NCBI RefSeq assembly: GCF_900188175.1
Contig: NZ_FZOQ01000018.1
Coordinates: 55,428-119,427, forward strand
DNA length: 64,000 bases
Direction of reading: 5' to 3'
From: Pontibacter ummariensis
GTDB lineage: Bacteria; Bacteroidota; Bacteroidia; Cytophagales; Hymenobacteraceae
In this document: piece by piece, positions 24,768 to 33,778 of the stretch
Numbering within the stretch: position 1 is the first letter of the stretch
Layout of the letters: every line of letters starts with the position of its first letter
Notes under the pieces: model-generated
What the model was told of the DNA's origin: nothing
Seen by the model: only the letters and a program-made list of their open reading frames with translations
Databases searched by the model: none
Program-made: the position numbers and the translations under genes

Positions 24768-27104
24768 CTATTCCTGACTGGCAGCTTCCCCCTCTGCCCA
24801 GTTCGTTCTTTCGGCTCGGCCGAGCTTAAAGATCTCCAGCATTTGCAGGGTCATGCCTTCCGGAATCTTAGGCGTGTTGGCCCGTATTTCCTTTACTTCC
24901 TCCGGTGTGATCACGGAGGCCTTGTTTCCGAGTTCGCTACTGTTCCGGATGTAGCTCATAACTGAAGCCAGCCATTTATCGTCCTGGTGGCCCATGGCTG
25001 GCATGGTGTTCGGATAAGTTTTGCCATCTACCGGTCCTTGCAGCCCATTCAGCATCAGTTGTGTGAGCAGTATCTTGTCCCCCCTCACGCGTGGGGAACC
25101 TGCCAACGGAGGCGCTGGCATTTCATCGTCCCCAATCAGGCGCCCTTTTCCATTTACCCCATGGCAGTTAGAGCAAAGCTGTTTGTATATCGTTGCCCCG
25201 TTGGCCACCAATTCTCTGTCTGCAGGGCTCAGATTTCGTGTTCGCTCTCTTTCCGCTGCCAATATTCTTTGTGTCTCGGCAAAGGTTTCTTGGGAGTACT
25301 GCATCAGCTCATTATTCGGGTTGCCCGCTAAGAGCTCTTGTACAGCAGTTTGTGCCTCCTCCGTCTTATTGCCCCGCAATGACAGGGCAAGCTGGACCCG
25401 CACATCAGCGCCCGGGTCATCTTGCATGGACGCCAGTTTAGCAATCACCTCCTGGTCGTTCTGGTTCACAAATTTTTCGGCCACCCACACCGCCGTTTTT
25501 CTTACCTGGGCGTCATCGTCAGCAAGGGCCTTAAACAGAGTAGGCTTGTCGAGGGCCTCCATTCCTTCCAGCGTCCAGAGGGCATGGATGCGAGCCAGAG
25601 GTCCTGGCTTCTTTTCAAAAGACGTCTGCTGCCCTAAGGCAATTTTCTGTAAGGCAGGGATAACAGACTTATCATTGCGCACGATCAACAGCTGCTGTGC
25701 GTTATCGCGCCACCAGCCGTTCGGGTGGTTCAGGTAAGAGACCAATTTGCTGGCAGGCTCATTAAGCATGTTTGGCCGCCGCGGATCTCGCTTAAAGTCT
25801 TTGTGCACCACCCTGTAAATGCGCCCCATGCCCCTGTTCTTGTACAGCTCCTTATCCTGAATGATATCGTAGAGATAGGTACCCGGCCCTGACCATTCAC
25901 TTTCCTGGATGATGCCATGGTACATGTCTACTATGTAAAAGGTGCCATCCGGACCGGTATAGGTGTTAATGGGACGAAAGTTCATATCGGCAGAGGCCAG
26001 CCAGTCTTTGCCTTCATACACGTCCTTGATGTACGTTTTCCCCTCCTCCTTGTACACTTCGCCGCGTTTGATGATACGCCCTACGGGTTCCGGTATAAAA
26101 TAATCGCCCAGCATGTCGGCGGGCATGCGATCCCCCCGGAAAATGGACTGCCCACCACCAGAAGTAAAATGCTTCAGAGTGTTGTCCGGGCGCAACACGT
26201 CTTTCCCTCCCTGGGCATCTACTGTCCCAATGATGGGCCAGGGCACCGCAAACTCAGGGGTATACTGGTCTTTGAAGTTAAGCGCGCCATACGCCGGCAT
26301 CTGCTGTATCTGCACTGCCGGTAGCCCAGGACCTGCTTCAGAGTAAAACAGCTGGCCATAGTTATCAGTGGTAAGCCCCCACTGGCCAATCATATTGTCC
26401 ACCAGCGTGTCAGCCTCCAACTTCCCATCCTTGTATTTGTATCTCAGGTTATCCCGTGATGGATAGATCCAGTTGTCGAGGTTCCAAATCAGGCCGCCAT
26501 TCTGGTGCTCCAGGTTCCGCACATCTAGCACATCGTTCCGAAAAACGATCTTCTTCTCATCGGCCTTACCGTCTCCGTTCGTATCACGATAGCTCCAGAT
26601 ATGCTGCACGTTCGTTTCCTGCACCAACACCTGGTCTCCCACCGGGAGAACTAAGCGAGGCAAAAGCAGGCTGTCGACAAACACTGTGGCTTTGTCCATC
26701 TTCCCGTCCCAGTCGGTATCCTCCAGTAGTTTAATCCTGCTGGTTCGCTCAAACTGCCCGGTGCCCTCCGCATCCTTCATGTAGGTATTCATCTCAGCAA
26801 CGTACATCCTGCCGTTTCCGTCCCAGGCGAGGGCCACTGGCTCCTGTACCATGGGCTCGCTGGCTACCAGCTCTACTTTATAACCAGGCGGCAAAACAAT
26901 CTTGCGCATGCTTTCCTCCGGAGAGAGCGGTGTGGCAGGAGGATCTTTATCTACCACCACTCGTTCAAAGTCTTCTGTTGCTAAGGCCTGCTGTTCTGTT
27001 GTGTTTTTGCGATTACAGCCAACAAAGGCCAGCAGCGCCAACACCACAGCACTGCAGGTACTCAGTCTGAAATCGGAATTCCTTTTAGTGTGTCTTGGGT
27101 ACAT
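24768..27104 (-). CDS. Periplasmic dehydrogenase-like lipoprotein with cytochrome c domain
   Basis: A 778-aa lipoprotein (lipobox FVGC). Residues about 60-430 form a sorbosone/glucose-dehydrogenase-like beta-propeller as in PVC-type membrane-bound dehydrogenases (VELVASEPMVQEPVALAWDG, GRMYVAEMNTY, GTFYIVDMYHGIIQESEW). Residues about 440-610 look like HEAT repeats. A cytochrome c domain follows with the heme motif CSNCH (about residue 653) and a Met ligand in TMPAMG (about residue 707). It probably oxidises a sugar or sugar derivative and passes electrons to heme. First gene of the operon with the FGE-like and DUF1080 genes. Confidence 0.87.
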   Translation of the reverse strand: MYPRHTKRNSDFRLSTCSAVVLALLAFVGCNRKNTTEQQALATEDFERVVVDKDPPATPLSPEESMRKIVLPPGYKVELVASEPMVQEPVALAWDGNGRMYVAEMNTYMKDAEGTGQFERTSRIKLLEDTDWDGKMDKATVFVDSLLLPRLVLPVGDQVLVQETNVQHIWSYRDTNGDGKADEKKIVFRNDVLDVRNLEHQNGGLIWNLDNWIYPSRDNLRYKYKDGKLEADTLVDNMIGQWGLTTDNYGQLFYSEAGPGLPAVQIQQMPAYGALNFKDQYTPEFAVPWPIIGTVDAQGGKDVLRPDNTLKHFTSGGGQSIFRGDRMPADMLGDYFIPEPVGRIIKRGEVYKEEGKTYIKDVYEGKDWLASADMNFRPINTYTGPDGTFYIVDMYHGIIQESEWSGPGTYLYDIIQDKELYKNRGMGRIYRVVHKDFKRDPRRPNMLNEPASKLVSYLNHPNGWWRDNAQQLLIVRNDKSVIPALQKIALGQQTSFEKKPGPLARIHALWTLEGMEALDKPTLFKALADDDAQVRKTAVWVAEKFVNQNDQEVIAKLASMQDDPGADVRVQLALSLRGNKTEEAQTAVQELLAGNPNNELMQYSQETFAETQRILAAERERTRNLSPADRELVANGATIYKQLCSNCHGVNGKGRLIGDDEMPAPPLAGSPRVRGDKILLTQLMLNGLQGPVDGKTYPNTMPAMGHQDDKWLASVMSYIRNSSELGNKASVITPEEVKEIRANTPKIPEGMTLQMLEIFKLGRAERTNWAEGEAASQE

Positions 27105-27199
27105 GAGGTAAGGGTAATATTTATTTCAGTGTGTTCGGGCAAAATCTTTTTTATGGGAACGTGTAGTTGCTCATAGCATCAAGCGATAAAATGAATAGC

Positions 27200-27300
27200 A
27201 GGAGAATCAGGGCCGGGGCTTCTTTACCGCTTCGCTATCGTCTGCCTACCTGCAACCGGCACTACAACAGCTATCACTACAAGCCCCCCGGCCTTCTCCT
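27200..27300. repeat. Long-loop inverted repeat between two operons
   Basis: GGCCGGGGCTT (27211-27221) and AAGCCCCCCGGCC (27281-27293) are complementary except for two extra C, and flanking AGGAG/CTCCT extends the arms. The loop is about 59 nt. It lies in the 344-nt gene-free gap between the GH3 gene and the cytochrome lipoprotein gene, and could end the GH3 operon transcript or be a regulatory site. Nothing else is seen in the gap. Confidence 0.5.
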
Positions 27301-27448
27301 TAAGACTGAAGCACCTTGATTCGTCAACTATTTATAGACCACTCTAGTATCAAGCCCAGATGAGGCGCCAGGCACCTTATGACCAAGTCGCTCGTTAACA
27401 AGGCTTCTGTCCAAACCCACCCTTTTATTCAATCCTTTTCGGTAGCTT

Positions 27449-29806
27449 TTACTGGTTCTCCCTGACGGTGAAGCTGGCCTCCTGCACATCCCGGGAGTTA
27501 GTGCCCACATACACCTTAAACTCGCCTGGCTCCAGTACGCGCTCCAGCTCATTGTTGTAGAACATCAGGTCTTCCGGGGTAATCGTAAACGTAACCGTTT
27601 GAGTCTCCCCCTTCTTCAGGTTGATCTTCTGAAAGCCTTTCAGCTCCTTTACAGGTCTGGTAATGGAGCCTACCACATCCTGCACGTACAGCTGTACAAC
27701 CTCTTCGCCATCGTAGTTTCCGGTGTTCTTCACGTCCACTTTTACCTCCAGCGATTCATTCGCGCTGATACTGTTTTTGCTCAGCTGCGGCTGGGAGTAA
27801 TCGAAAGTAGTATAGCTTAAGCCATATCCGAAGGGGTACAGGGGCTCGTTGGTTACGTCCATATAACGGGATTTATACTTGTCGAGCAGTTCACCACCGA
27901 ACGGGCGGCCTGTGTTTTTATGTGCATAGTAAAGAGGCACCTGCCCCACTACCTGTGGGAAAGACGCCGTCAGCTTTCCGGAGGGGTTGTAATTACCGAA
28001 CAGCACATCCGCAATCGCATTACCTGCCTCTGTCCCAGCAAACCATGTTTCCAGAATCGCATCTGCGTTCTCGTCTTCCCAAGTCAGGGCCAGCGGACGT
28101 CCGTTCATCAGCACCACGACCATGGGCTTGCCTGTTTTCTTCAGGGCCTTCAGTAGCTCGCGCTGCTGTCCCGGCAACGTAATGTCGGCGCGGCTGGCCG
28201 CCTCTCCCGTCATCCCCTGCGACTCTCCCACCACGGCCACAATCACATCCGAGGCGCTTGCTGTTTTCACCGCCTCGGCGATCATTTCTTCGGAAGAGCG
28301 CTTGTCTATCTCCAAGTCTCCGCCGTGCGCGTTCAGGCGCTGGATCATTTGCTCATCATCCGCAATGTTGGCTCCCTTGGCATACTTGATCTTCACGCCC
28401 GGGCCAGCTACATTGCGGATTCCCTGCTCCAGCGACACGGCCTGCTTCCAGTCGCCGGCACCACTCCAGTTACCGATCATATCGCGCTGGTTCTTAGCCA
28501 ATGGCCCGATCAACGCGATGGTTCCAGACTTCTGCAGTGGCAGCACCTGCTTCTCGTTCTTCAGCAGTACCATGCTTTTGCGTGCAATCTCCCGGGCCGC
28601 CTCTCGGTACGCAGGCTTCATGATCGTGTTCTTTGCCCGCTCTTCGTCTGTGTACAGATAAGGGTCTTCGAACAGGCCTAGCTTGTACTTTGCCTCCAGA
28701 ATGCGACGGGTGGCTTTGTTGATGTCCTCCTCGCTTACGGCACCGCTTTGCACCGCCTGCTTCAGGTTTTTCAGAAACACCTCTCCCACCATGTCCATGT
28801 CTGCACCTGCTTTCAGGGCCAGAGCACCTACGTGTGCCTCATCACCTATACCATGCGCTACCAATTCGTTAATTGCCGTGTAGTCTGTCACCACAAAGCC
28901 ATCAAATCCCCACTTGTCGCGCAGCAACTCGGTCAGCAGCCATTTATTCGCCGAGGCCGGCACTCCATTCACCTCGTTAAAGGAGGTCATCACGCTACCT
29001 GCGCCGGCCTCGATGGCCGCTTTGTAAGGGGGCAGGTACTCGTTGAACATGCGGTTCAGGCTCATGTCCACCGTATTGTAGTCACGTCCCGCTTCGGCGG
29101 CCCCGTACAAGGCAAAGTGTTTGACCGTTGCCATGACCGTGTTTTCCTCCGACAGGTCATCGCCCTGATAGCCCCGCACCATCGCCCTGGCTACCTGGGA
29201 ACCCAGGTAAGGATCTTCCCCGGCGCCTTCGGCAATACGTCCCCAGCGGGCATCACGCGCAATGTCTACCATGGGCGAGAACACCCAGTTCAGGCCATCG
29301 GCCGAGGCCTCGTCGGCAGCGATGCGGGCACTGCGCTCAATAGCCTCCATGTCCCAGCTCGTGGATAGCCCTAACGGAATCGGGAAGATGGTGCGGTGCC
29401 CGTGGATTACATCGTACCCAAACAAAAGCGGGATTTTAAGGCGGGTGTTGTTCACCGCCATTTCCTGTAGTTTTCGGGCAGCTACCGGGGTAAAAGTGTT
29501 AAAAACGCCCCCCACGTTTCCTTTGCGGATGTTCTCATCCACATTTTGGCTTACCACCGGCCCTGTGACATCAAAACCAACCGCCACCAGGTTTAGCTGC
29601 CCGATTTTCTCTTCCAGCGTCATTCTGGCCATCAACTCGTCGATAAACTTGTCCATCTCCGGATCTGCAGCGGGACTTGAAGCGTGGGCTGCACGCTGAC
29701 CAGTTGCTGTTGTGCTGGCTGTTGTAGTAGTTTTCTGTGGTGTCATGTTATCTGCGCAGGCCATGCACAGAGACAGCACTAAGGTTGTATATAAAACTCG
29801 TTTCAT
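27449..29806 (-). CDS. bglX: GH3 beta-glucosidase lipoprotein
   Basis: A 785-aa exported glycoside hydrolase (probable lipobox CMAC). The order is: GH3 N-terminal barrel (MTLEEKIGQLNL, DVIHGHRTIFPIPLGL, VKHFALYGAAEAGRDY), the nucleophile Asp in GFDGFVVTDYTAINEL, the GH3 C-terminal domain (IALIGPLAKNQRDMIGNWSG) and a fibronectin-III-like tail from about residue 690. It cleaves beta-linked glucose from oligosaccharides. Last gene of the SusC/SusD locus, 12 nt after the SGNH gene; if the locus targets beta-1,2-glucan, it would act on sophoro-oligosaccharides. Confidence 0.92.
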   Translation of the reverse strand: MKRVLYTTLVLSLCMACADNMTPQKTTTTASTTATGQRAAHASSPAADPEMDKFIDELMARMTLEEKIGQLNLVAVGFDVTGPVVSQNVDENIRKGNVGGVFNTFTPVAARKLQEMAVNNTRLKIPLLFGYDVIHGHRTIFPIPLGLSTSWDMEAIERSARIAADEASADGLNWVFSPMVDIARDARWGRIAEGAGEDPYLGSQVARAMVRGYQGDDLSEENTVMATVKHFALYGAAEAGRDYNTVDMSLNRMFNEYLPPYKAAIEAGAGSVMTSFNEVNGVPASANKWLLTELLRDKWGFDGFVVTDYTAINELVAHGIGDEAHVGALALKAGADMDMVGEVFLKNLKQAVQSGAVSEEDINKATRRILEAKYKLGLFEDPYLYTDEERAKNTIMKPAYREAAREIARKSMVLLKNEKQVLPLQKSGTIALIGPLAKNQRDMIGNWSGAGDWKQAVSLEQGIRNVAGPGVKIKYAKGANIADDEQMIQRLNAHGGDLEIDKRSSEEMIAEAVKTASASDVIVAVVGESQGMTGEAASRADITLPGQQRELLKALKKTGKPMVVVLMNGRPLALTWEDENADAILETWFAGTEAGNAIADVLFGNYNPSGKLTASFPQVVGQVPLYYAHKNTGRPFGGELLDKYKSRYMDVTNEPLYPFGYGLSYTTFDYSQPQLSKNSISANESLEVKVDVKNTGNYDGEEVVQLYVQDVVGSITRPVKELKGFQKINLKKGETQTVTFTITPEDLMFYNNELERVLEPGEFKVYVGTNSRDVQEASFTVRENQ

Positions 29807-29818
29807 TCGTTTTTTACT

Positions 29819-30472
29819 TTATTTGGATAAATGGGGAGCAATAGTTTTTTGCCAGATCTGGTAGCCCTTCCGGTTCATGTGCAGGCTGTCCTGTGAAAAT
29901 ATCTCCGGCTTCGGCCGCTTGTTTTGGTTTAACATCAGCGGGTACACGTCTGCGTAACTCGTTTTAGGCTGCTTCCGGAGATAGGCCCGGATCAGCCGGT
30001 TTGCCTCCTCTATAGTAGGTTTGAACTCCCAGCGCGAAGGACTGGGCTTAATGGACACAAACGTGATGGGCACTTGCGGCATCTCCTGCCTGATCGCCTG
30101 AAAAACATCCTCAAAGCGTGCCAGCACCTCCTGGGCCTGCACAGTGCCTGAGGCAATATCGTTCTCTCCCGAGTAAATGATAATCTGCTTTGGTCGGTAA
30201 GGGAACACAATATCACTCAGGTAATGCTTCAGGTCCAGCAGGTTCGAGCCTCCAAAGCCGCGATTGAGAACGGTCTGATGAGGAAACGCCTCCTGCAGGT
30301 TATCCCACATTCGGATGGAGGAGCTGCCGACAAACAGGATCCCATCCTTCGGCGGCATCTGCAGGCTATCCTGCTCCTTAAAGGCTTTAATCTCGTTCCA
30401 GAAAGGCAGTTCCTGGGCAAGGAGGCTACAGTGCCAGAGCAGGCCGGTGAATAATAGAGCTAATTTTCGCAT
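29819..30472 (-). CDS. SGNH/GDSL-type hydrolase
   Basis: A secreted SGNH hydrolase of 218 aa, counted from the ATG at 30472 where the signal peptide starts (MRKLALLFTGLLWHCSLLAQ); an in-frame ATG at 30508 would add 12 residues before it. The SGNH blocks are present: LFVGSSSIRMW (Ser), RGFGGSNLLD (Gly), YSGENDIASG (Asn) and the Asp-His pair in DSLHMNRKGY. Such enzymes usually remove acyl groups from sugars or lipids. Within this polysaccharide locus, deacylation of the glycan or of its substituents is the likely job. Confidence 0.87.
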   Translation of the reverse strand: MRKLALLFTGLLWHCSLLAQELPFWNEIKAFKEQDSLQMPPKDGILFVGSSSIRMWDNLQEAFPHQTVLNRGFGGSNLLDLKHYLSDIVFPYRPKQIIIYSGENDIASGTVQAQEVLARFEDVFQAIRQEMPQVPITFVSIKPSPSRWEFKPTIEEANRLIRAYLRKQPKTSYADVYPLMLNQNKRPKPEIFSQDSLHMNRKGYQIWQKTIAPHLSK

Positions 30473-30517
30473 ATTATGACTTTTCTGATGCATCAAGAAA
30501 CACTCCATAACCAGAGC

Positions 30518-32257
30518 TTATTCTGCTTTTATAGTCTTTGTTCTGTCCGATACCCCGCTCTCGTTAAAGGCCTCCACCGCGAAGTAGTAGGCCTGGTCGA
30601 CAGACAGGCTTTTGAGGTTGAGGGAATGGTCCCCGTACACCATCCAGGAGTTATACAGCTTGTCGGGCGCGATGCCCCACAGGACGTTATACCCTTGCGC
30701 GCGCGGCTGCTTATCCCAGGTAATAAGGGCATCGCGACGGTCAGCTAAGCGCTTCACCTGTACGCCCTTTACCCGCGAGGGCGCTTTGCCCAGCCCGTGG
30801 CCAAACACCCGCAAACCTGAGATGGCCAGGTTAGGCGTAGGGGCATGGAGGCTCTGAAAGCGGATATAGCGGACAGTTTGCGGGGTTGCCAGCTCCACGT
30901 AATCGTTAGGCACATCCTTGTAGTTGTCCTCTCTGTCTACCAGCGTCTGCCAGGTTTCCCCATCCCTGGAGCCCTCAATTAGGTAGCGGTGGTGTAACCC
31001 CGGCACTTTGCCGTAGAGATCGGACTTGTAGTCGTGGTAGTTTACCTGGATGGCGTATACTTTCCCGGGGCTTTGCAGGTCGACCTGTACCCATTGCTGG
31101 TCGTTGTTTTTCGCTGCCACCCAAAAAGACTTCACGTTTTCGTCCACCATGTTCTCCGGCTTAAAGCCCTGCAGCGAAGAGGAGGCCTTTACGGGCTTTT
31201 GGTAAGACAAGAGCATCCAGCCGGTAAACTCACCCATTTTGCCTGGAACGGCAGGCGCATAATGCGGATAATCGCCGAAATAGGTATTCATATACATAAG
31301 GCCGTCCTTGTCGAAATAGGTCGGAAACATGCTGATGCGGCGCTCCCAGTTCATGTTCACTGATACGGTGGCCGAGCCGAAGTGCCAGTACTGCCCGGCA
31401 GGGCCCTCTACTGTGCTACCGTGCCCTGCCCCGTTCATAAAGCCACCCGGCTTGTACGACACGGGATTGTTAGGCGCGTAAGTAAACGGCCCCAAGGGGC
31501 TGTCGCTGATGTACACCCCATCGCCGTACACGTTAAACTCCGTACCGGGGGCAGCATACTGCAGGTAGTACTTGCCACGGCGCTTCGTCATCCAGGCTCC
31601 CTCCATATAGCCGGCCAGCACTGTATCGGAATGATTCTCGCCGAAGCGCTCCCAACCGTGCTTGTCTCCGTGCAGGGTGAACAGTTCCACTGTCTCTTCG
31701 GACGGCTTAAAACGGTGCTCCTTGTCCAGTTTCTTCACCCGGAGCGGATAGGTGTTGGAGGAGCCCCAGTACATATAGGCCTGCCCGTCGTCATCAATAA
31801 ACAGCGCCGGATCCTGTAGGTCGTTCAGGATGGCGGGGGTGGCTTTCCAGTTTCCCTTTTTCGGATCATCCGTGTACAGGATGCTCATAGAGCCCGAGGG
31901 ATCACCGGCTACATAAAGCACAGAGTCTTTGTAGTTAAAGGCAGCCGGGGCATTTGAGCCCTGAAAATACCACTTCTCCGGAGAGATGAAGTTCCAGTGC
32001 TGCAGGTCCTTCGAGTGCCAGTACCCCATGGAGCGGGTTACGAACATGTAGTACTCGTTCCGGAACTCCACCACGGCAGGATCTGCCCCGGAACGGTAGG
32101 AAATGTCTTTATGGGCATCGTACACCGCATAGGTGTAGTCGATGTTGAGCGGATTACAGTAAGTTTCGGACTGCGTATCCTGTGCCTGTGCAGTTGTAAT
32201 ACAAAAGACCGCGACCACAGCCTGAAGTACTTTATTAACGCCTACGTAGGTTTGCAT
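30518..32257 (-). CDS. GH43-like hydrolase with discoidin and FN3 domains
   Basis: A secreted protein of 579 aa from the ATG at 32257, which has GGAG 8 nt upstream and opens a signal peptide (MQTYVGVNKVLQAVVAVF, ending AQA); an ATG at 32311 would overlap the previous gene. A five-bladed GH43 propeller is indicated by RSGADPAVVEF (base Asp), LQDPALFIDDDGQAYMYWG (Asp) and GYMEGAWMTKRRGKYYL (acid Glu). Residues about 370-485 are an F5/8-type (discoidin) sugar-binding domain (QWVQVDLQSPGKVYAIQV) and the last 80 a fibronectin-III-like domain. GH43 members mostly cut arabinose, xylose or galactose linkages; the exact activity is not readable. Confidence 0.88.
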   Translation of the reverse strand: MQTYVGVNKVLQAVVAVFCITTAQAQDTQSETYCNPLNIDYTYAVYDAHKDISYRSGADPAVVEFRNEYYMFVTRSMGYWHSKDLQHWNFISPEKWYFQGSNAPAAFNYKDSVLYVAGDPSGSMSILYTDDPKKGNWKATPAILNDLQDPALFIDDDGQAYMYWGSSNTYPLRVKKLDKEHRFKPSEETVELFTLHGDKHGWERFGENHSDTVLAGYMEGAWMTKRRGKYYLQYAAPGTEFNVYGDGVYISDSPLGPFTYAPNNPVSYKPGGFMNGAGHGSTVEGPAGQYWHFGSATVSVNMNWERRISMFPTYFDKDGLMYMNTYFGDYPHYAPAVPGKMGEFTGWMLLSYQKPVKASSSLQGFKPENMVDENVKSFWVAAKNNDQQWVQVDLQSPGKVYAIQVNYHDYKSDLYGKVPGLHHRYLIEGSRDGETWQTLVDREDNYKDVPNDYVELATPQTVRYIRFQSLHAPTPNLAISGLRVFGHGLGKAPSRVKGVQVKRLADRRDALITWDKQPRAQGYNVLWGIAPDKLYNSWMVYGDHSLNLKSLSVDQAYYFAVEAFNESGVSDRTKTIKAE

Positions 32258-32288
32258 GCGGGTTTCTCCGTTAAATAAACTGAAACAA

Positions 32289-33656
32289 CTATTGTAAATG
32301 CGGGCTTTCAAAGCCTAACTTTTTCAGGCCTGCCTGCACCTCCGGAGCGCTCATAAACAGGTCCCAGAGCAGGCCTGTGCGGCCATTCTCGATCATCACC
32401 GGGATGGGCCCCTGGTCTATCCCCAGGTAACGGGGCGTATACCAGTCCTTTTCCTCAGAGAAAGCATCGTAAAAGCCGTACTTCCCCCATAGCTTGTCTC
32501 CCATATCCTCATATAAGTGGCGCATCACTTTCAACGACTCCTCCTTTGCGTATGGGTAGGAGGACAGGGCCGCCGTCGGAGAGATCACCCCCAAGTCGTG
32601 CTCGGGGCTGTGACCCGCGTAGCCCTTAGGTGAGTAGCTGGAGGTAAGGCCCCAGGTATCCTCGCCATAACCCTCGTAATCTTTCGGGTTATCGACCGCA
32701 TAATCGTGCTGGATCATGGTGTGGTTCTGGTTAAGCTTCCAGTAATCGGCATACTTATCCTTCAGCCCCCGCGGGTCCAGCCCCAAGTAAGAGTAGTGAG
32801 CCCAGAACATGGGGCCAACGCTGCCCTTGTGGCCGTTGTGGTTCAGGACCACCTCCCGGCCGTAGGATGTAGCATCGGAGGTGATGGCTCCGTTCTGTGC
32901 CCAGCCCTCATGGTACACTTCGGCAGGCACCCCATGTGTAGGCGAAGCGGCAGCCAGCACATACATAATCAGGGCTTCGTTGTAACCAGTCACCGGAAAG
33001 TTCATTTCCCAGCCATAGTCCGGGCTCCAGTGCCAGTATAACACATTCTGGCCACCCTTACGGTACCAATCCCACTCCACTTCTTTCCAGAGCTTGTCTA
33101 TTTGTGCGGCAAGGGCTTTTTCCTCTTCGCTCCCGTCCTGCAGGTACTGGCGCACTGTCAGCAGCCCCTGTACCAGAAAGGACGTTTCCACCAAATCGCC
33201 CCCGTTATCCTTCTGGCCAAAGGGCTTCACCTTACCGGTCTCTCCTTGTATCCAATGCGGCCAGGCCCCATGAAAGCGGTCTGCCTTTTCCAGGTAGTTC
33301 ACCATCTTCTGTAGGTGCTGCACACCTTCTTCACGGGTAATAAAGCCCCGCTCTATGCCCACCAGGATAGCCATCAGCCCAAAACCAGTAGCCCCGGTGG
33401 TCACGACATTCTGATCATTTTCGGGGTACACGTTATCCATGTGAATGCGCTCACGGGCAAGCCCGGAGTTAGGCTCGGCACCGGCCCAGAAATACTGGAA
33501 GGTCTGCTCTTGTACCCGTGTCAGCAGTTCTTCATTTGTAAGCGACTCTTCCCCTACAGCTTCCGCTGTAGCAGTAGTCGTTGCCTCGGTTGTTCCCTGG
33601 CAACTGTAAAACAACTGCGCTGCCAGTAGTGGTATGGCTAAAAGTTTCTTTTTCAT
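32289..33656 (-). CDS. GH144-like glucanase lipoprotein (copy 1)
   Basis: A 455-aa lipoprotein (lipobox FYSC) with an (alpha/alpha)6-barrel of the glucoamylase-like/GH144 type. Diagnostic segments are QTFQYFWAGAEPNSGLARER, ATGFGLMAILVGIERGFI, FHGAWPHWIQGETG, KDNGGDLVETSFLVQGLL, WSPDYGWEMNFPVTGYNEALI and LGIDQGPIPVMIENGRTGLLW. Characterised GH144 enzymes are endo-beta-1,2-glucanases. It lies directly after a second homologue (33779-35404) in the SusC/SusD operon, and the lipid anchor suggests an outer-membrane or cell-surface location. Confidence 0.87.
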   Translation of the reverse strand: MKKKLLAIPLLAAQLFYSCQGTTEATTTATAEAVGEESLTNEELLTRVQEQTFQYFWAGAEPNSGLARERIHMDNVYPENDQNVVTTGATGFGLMAILVGIERGFITREEGVQHLQKMVNYLEKADRFHGAWPHWIQGETGKVKPFGQKDNGGDLVETSFLVQGLLTVRQYLQDGSEEEKALAAQIDKLWKEVEWDWYRKGGQNVLYWHWSPDYGWEMNFPVTGYNEALIMYVLAAASPTHGVPAEVYHEGWAQNGAITSDATSYGREVVLNHNGHKGSVGPMFWAHYSYLGLDPRGLKDKYADYWKLNQNHTMIQHDYAVDNPKDYEGYGEDTWGLTSSYSPKGYAGHSPEHDLGVISPTAALSSYPYAKEESLKVMRHLYEDMGDKLWGKYGFYDAFSEEKDWYTPRYLGIDQGPIPVMIENGRTGLLWDLFMSAPEVQAGLKKLGFESPHLQ

Positions 33657-33778
33657 TTCTGTGCGGTTATTATTCGGTTCTCATAAATCAGTTAAAACAA
33701 AGGCCTCTCAAATTCCCTGGCCCTTGGTTTGTGGCATATCCGACCTTATGCTGAGGAAGCTCCAGAGCCAGGCCCGCG

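Noticed and set aside
30473..30508. Upstream ATG for the SGNH hydrolase
   Set aside because: Would put 12 polar residues before a complete signal peptide.
32258..32311. Upstream ATG for the GH43 protein
   Set aside because: Overlaps the preceding gene and lacks the GGAG that precedes the ATG at 32257.
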